Below are positions 55,178 through 56,959 of a stretch of 56,959 nt of DNA, in pieces. Each line of letters opens with the position of its first letter. Within the stretch, counting starts at the first letter, position 1. A model generated the notes under the pieces. That model searched no databases, had not been told where the DNA came from, and saw only the letters and a program-made list of their open reading frames with translations. The position numbers and the translations under genes are program-made. The DNA is taken from the NCBI GenBank assembly GCA_903847945.1, contig CAINEY010000059.1, positions 1-56,959 on the forward strand. Direction: 5' to 3'. The stretch is from an uncultured bacterium. GTDB taxonomy: Bacteria; Bacillota_I; Bacilli_A; Erysipelotrichales; Erysipelotrichaceae.

Positions 55178-55545
55178 CGGCGGTTCTCCTTGTAGATGGA
55201 TGTGATCATGTCGATCAAGGTTTGGGCGGGGACGCCGAAATGCTTTACGTATTCGATGTCCTTGCGCAGTGCACTGAGTTTGTCGTTCATCAGGGCACTG
55301 AGGTCCTGGCGGGTATCACGGATATAATACCCTTTTCCGGTCAATGAATACACCAATCCGTCTTTTTCCAGCTCTCCGTACGCTTTGACTACGGTGTTGG
55401 GGTTGATCCCCAAGTCCTTGGCCAAGGTACGAATACCCGGTAAAGGATCATCGGTACGTAAGAGTCCGCTGGCGATCTGAGCCAGGACCCCTTCGATGAT
55501 CTGCTGATAGATGGGTGTACTGCTCTGTCCGTTCACTACGATCAT
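55174..55545 (-). CDS. GntR-family regulator, YtrA subfamily
   Basis: A 123-residue repressor. The winged helix is at about residues 10-75 (STPIYQQIIEGVLAQIASG, then LAKDLGINPNTVVKAYGELE). Only a short C-terminal dimerisation part follows, as in the YtrA subfamily. These proteins typically repress an adjacent ABC transporter operon in response to cell-wall-active compounds. AAGGAGG precedes the start. A perfect operator palindrome covers its -10. Confidence 0.9.
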   Translation of the reverse strand: MIVVNGQSSTPIYQQIIEGVLAQIASGLLRTDDPLPGIRTLAKDLGINPNTVVKAYGELEKDGLVYSLTGKGYYIRDTRQDLSALMNDKLSALRKDIEYVKHFGVPAQTLIDMITSIYKENRR

Positions 55546-55567
55546 GGCAGTCCTCCTTTACAGCTAA

Positions 55568-55589
55568 CTGTACTATCAGTGTAGTACAG
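55568..55589. promoter_or_regulatory. Operator of the GntR/ABC operon
   Basis: CTGTACTA and TAGTACAG form a perfect 8-base inverted repeat with a 6-base spacer. The repeat encloses the -10 element (55578-55583), so binding would block RNA polymerase. Confidence 0.85.
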
Positions 55590-55606
55590 ATGAGTGAACT
55601 TGTCAA
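55578..55606 (-). promoter_or_regulatory. Promoter of the GntR/ABC operon
   Basis: TTGACA (55601-55606) and TACACT (55578-55583), 17 bases apart on the minus strand. Confidence 0.8.
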
Positions 55607-55666
55607 ATGGCATACCTGATCGACAATAATAAACAATCTTCATAGTGATTTGTTTGGGAATTGCCG

Positions 55667-55672
55667 TATAAT
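55667..55672 (+). promoter_or_regulatory. -10 element of the diguanylate cyclase gene
   Basis: A perfect TATAAT whose predicted start site lies only about 5-6 bases before the ATG. No ribosome-binding site is present and no clear -35 is found. Confidence 0.55.
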
Positions 55673-55684
55673 AGTCCCTAGAAT

Positions 55685-56842
55685 ATGGCCCTCTCCGATC
55701 TCTACTACGTTCAAGTCAACATCACGAGTTTACTGATCCTGGTCATCATCGCTTTACGCATCCAGCACCAACATCCCGCCGGCCGTCTCAGCACGGATTT
55801 GTTTACAGGGATGTTGCTTTCCAATACCGTGCTGGTGTTTTTGGAAATGGTGCTCAATCTGACCATCGAACACCCCGGGTATGTCGGACGGGAGATCATT
55901 CTGGGCTTGTCCACCGTCTTCTACCTGTTTAATCCGGCAGTATCGGCCATCTACGTCGCTTTCGTGCTCAACTGGGTCAAAGGTAAAGAAGCTCTCACCC
56001 ATCGTTTGTGGATCACCATCATGATCCCCTACATGATTTATGCGTTGTTGGTCATTGCCAGCTGTTGGACCGGCTACCTCTTCACCGTTGACGCCAATGG
56101 CCTCTACATGCGCGGGGAGGGATTCTGGGTGCTCGTTCTGACCTCCTATGGCTACTTCATCGCTGCGTTAGGCATCGTGGTTTACCGGTGGAAGCATCTG
56201 CGTTATGCCGAACGTAAGGCGCTCTTAGTGTTTGGAATCTTACCGTTTGTGGGAGGTTTGATTCAAACCTTCTTCTATGGACCGGCGGTGGTCTGGAATA
56301 TGGTGACCATTGCCCTACTGATCATCTACGTGGATATCCTCAGCGGAAACCTGGATTCCGATGCGTTGACCGGCTTGGCCAATCGACGCAAACTGGCCCC
56401 AGTTCTCAAAGCCTATCGAAAAGAATACCCCGACAAGATCCTGGGGGGCATCATGATCGATGTCAATGCGTTTAAATCCATCAACGATACCTATGGCCAT
56501 AAAGTCGGGGATGAAGTGCTGCTGGAAGTCACGGATACCTTGAACCGCAGTGTCTATCGAACCGATCATGTCTTCCGTTTGGGCGGGGATGAGTTTTTGA
56601 TCTTAGCTGTTCTATCTAGCGCCAATCAACTCCAAGCCGTGAAGGATAAGATCAACGATAACCTGATGTTTGCCAACCAGCGCTTAGGGTATGACTTTAC
56701 CGTCAGCCTCAGCTGCGGAATCAACAGTTGGTCGATGAAACAGCTTCCCCCGATGGTCGATCTGGTCAGTGACCTCGATGCGAAGATGTATGAGGAAAAA
56801 CGGACGTATCATGCTTCAACCCAAAAAAGTGCAGCCATCTGA
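55685..56842 (+). CDS. Membrane GGDEF-domain diguanylate cyclase
   Basis: A 385-residue protein with about six membrane segments (residues 10-215) and a C-terminal GGDEF domain. The domain has the active-site RLGGDEFLIL and the entry motif DALTGLANRR. It would make cyclic di-GMP from two GTP. The inhibitory I-site (RxxD five residues before GGDEF) is absent: the sequence is YRTD. The predicted transcript start lies only a few bases before the ATG. The final TGA may come from the terminal repeat of an adjacent insertion sequence, so the last residues may be altered. Confidence 0.88.
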   Translation: MALSDLYYVQVNITSLLILVIIALRIQHQHPAGRLSTDLFTGMLLSNTVLVFLEMVLNLTIEHPGYVGREIILGLSTVFYLFNPAVSAIYVAFVLNWVKGKEALTHRLWITIMIPYMIYALLVIASCWTGYLFTVDANGLYMRGEGFWVLVLTSYGYFIAALGIVVYRWKHLRYAERKALLVFGILPFVGGLIQTFFYGPAVVWNMVTIALLIIYVDILSGNLDSDALTGLANRRKLAPVLKAYRKEYPDKILGGIMIDVNAFKSINDTYGHKVGDEVLLEVTDTLNRSVYRTDHVFRLGGDEFLILAVLSSANQLQAVKDKINDNLMFANQRLGYDFTVSLSCGINSWSMKQLPPMVDLVSDLDAKMYEEKRTYHASTQKSAAI

Positions 56843-56959
56843 ACGTATTCCCTTAAAACGGACACGATAAATAAAAGACTTAAGTGAGAGCTGACAGCCG
56901 ATATTGAAGCGGCGTCAGCTCTTTCAGTTGTTGCTGTAATCTATGCTGATTGTAGAAGA
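56840..56959 (-). mobile_element. End of an IS3-family insertion sequence (partial)
   Basis: TGAACGTATTCCC followed by TTAAAACGGACA resembles the terminal inverted repeat of IS150-group IS3 elements, which begin with TG and have an AAAA..GGACA core. The transposase end lies 15-20 bases inside it. The element continues off the right edge, so the other end and target duplication cannot be seen. Confidence 0.6.
56880..56957 (-). CDS. IS3-family transposase, C-terminal end (partial)
   Basis: The last 25 residues of an orfB-type transposase read in the minus direction: FYNQHRLQQQLKELTPLQY, then RLSALT and a stop. This is the conserved C-terminal tail (YN..R.Q..L..L.P..YR) of the IS150/IS3 DDE integrase-type transposases. 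The rest, with the catalytic residues, is outside the window. It is too short to judge whether the gene is intact. Confidence 0.8.
   Translation of the reverse strand, partial: FYNQHRLQQQLKELTPLQYRLSALT

Overview
The window is a chromosomal replication-origin region of a low-to-mid GC Bacillota (Firmicutes), most likely a non-sporulating member of the Erysipelotrichales or a near relative. This assignment is inferred from gene content and order; there is no rRNA here to test it. TGA is used as a normal stop codon (yidC, pth, mfd, tetR, ricT), so this is not a Mycoplasma-type code. The cluster matches the Bacillus origin layout with the sporulation genes missing (for example, nothing like spoVT, yabP or yabQ lies between mfd and divIC).

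The origin itself is at about 34.2-34.6 kb. It is a roughly 380-bp gene-free stretch with at least two perfect DnaA boxes and many variants, and another perfect box lies in the dnaA-dnaN gap. Genes left of it run mostly on the minus strand and genes right of it mostly on the plus strand, as expected for replication-leading orientation. Two parS (ParB/Spo0J) sites lie about 10 kb to the left, on either side of serS, and one is inside the serS T-box leader.

Left part (1-7 kb): end of an L-ascorbate (ula) utilisation locus, a membrane/helical-repeat protein, a DeoR regulator, a lipoprotein made of two copies of one domain with an unusual upstream region, and an ABC-2 exporter pair. 6.6-13.8 kb: msrA-miaA-mutL-mutS and a PTS EIIC/EIIB-like membrane protein whose EIIB phosphocysteine is replaced. 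13.8-19 kb: a FtsW/RodA protein, NAD kinase, a CYTH protein, an unknown protein and fhs. 19-22 kb: recR, dnaX, tadA and the small SRP RNA. 22-25 kb: gdhA and serS. 25-34 kb: gyrA-gyrB-recF-yaaA, a CvpA-like protein, dnaN and dnaA.

Right part: a LysE-type exporter beside oriC, then rpmH-rnpA-yidC-jag, pth-mfd-rqcP-divIC, gpmI, a self-regulated TetR/ferric-reductase-like pair, DUF1294, a Nudix hydrolase, tmk-holB-ricT-rsmI, rubrerythrin, T-box-controlled metG, a YtrA-type GntR/ABC operon with a clear operator, a membrane diguanylate cyclase, and the 3' end of an IS3-family transposase at the window edge.

Most of the window is conserved housekeeping DNA. I did not find a convincing new multi-gene system. 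The observations most worth following are the parS sites around serS, the lipoprotein's motif-rich upstream region, the degenerate PTS protein, the leaderless promoters, and the IS end that appears to supply the stop codon of the diguanylate cyclase gene.
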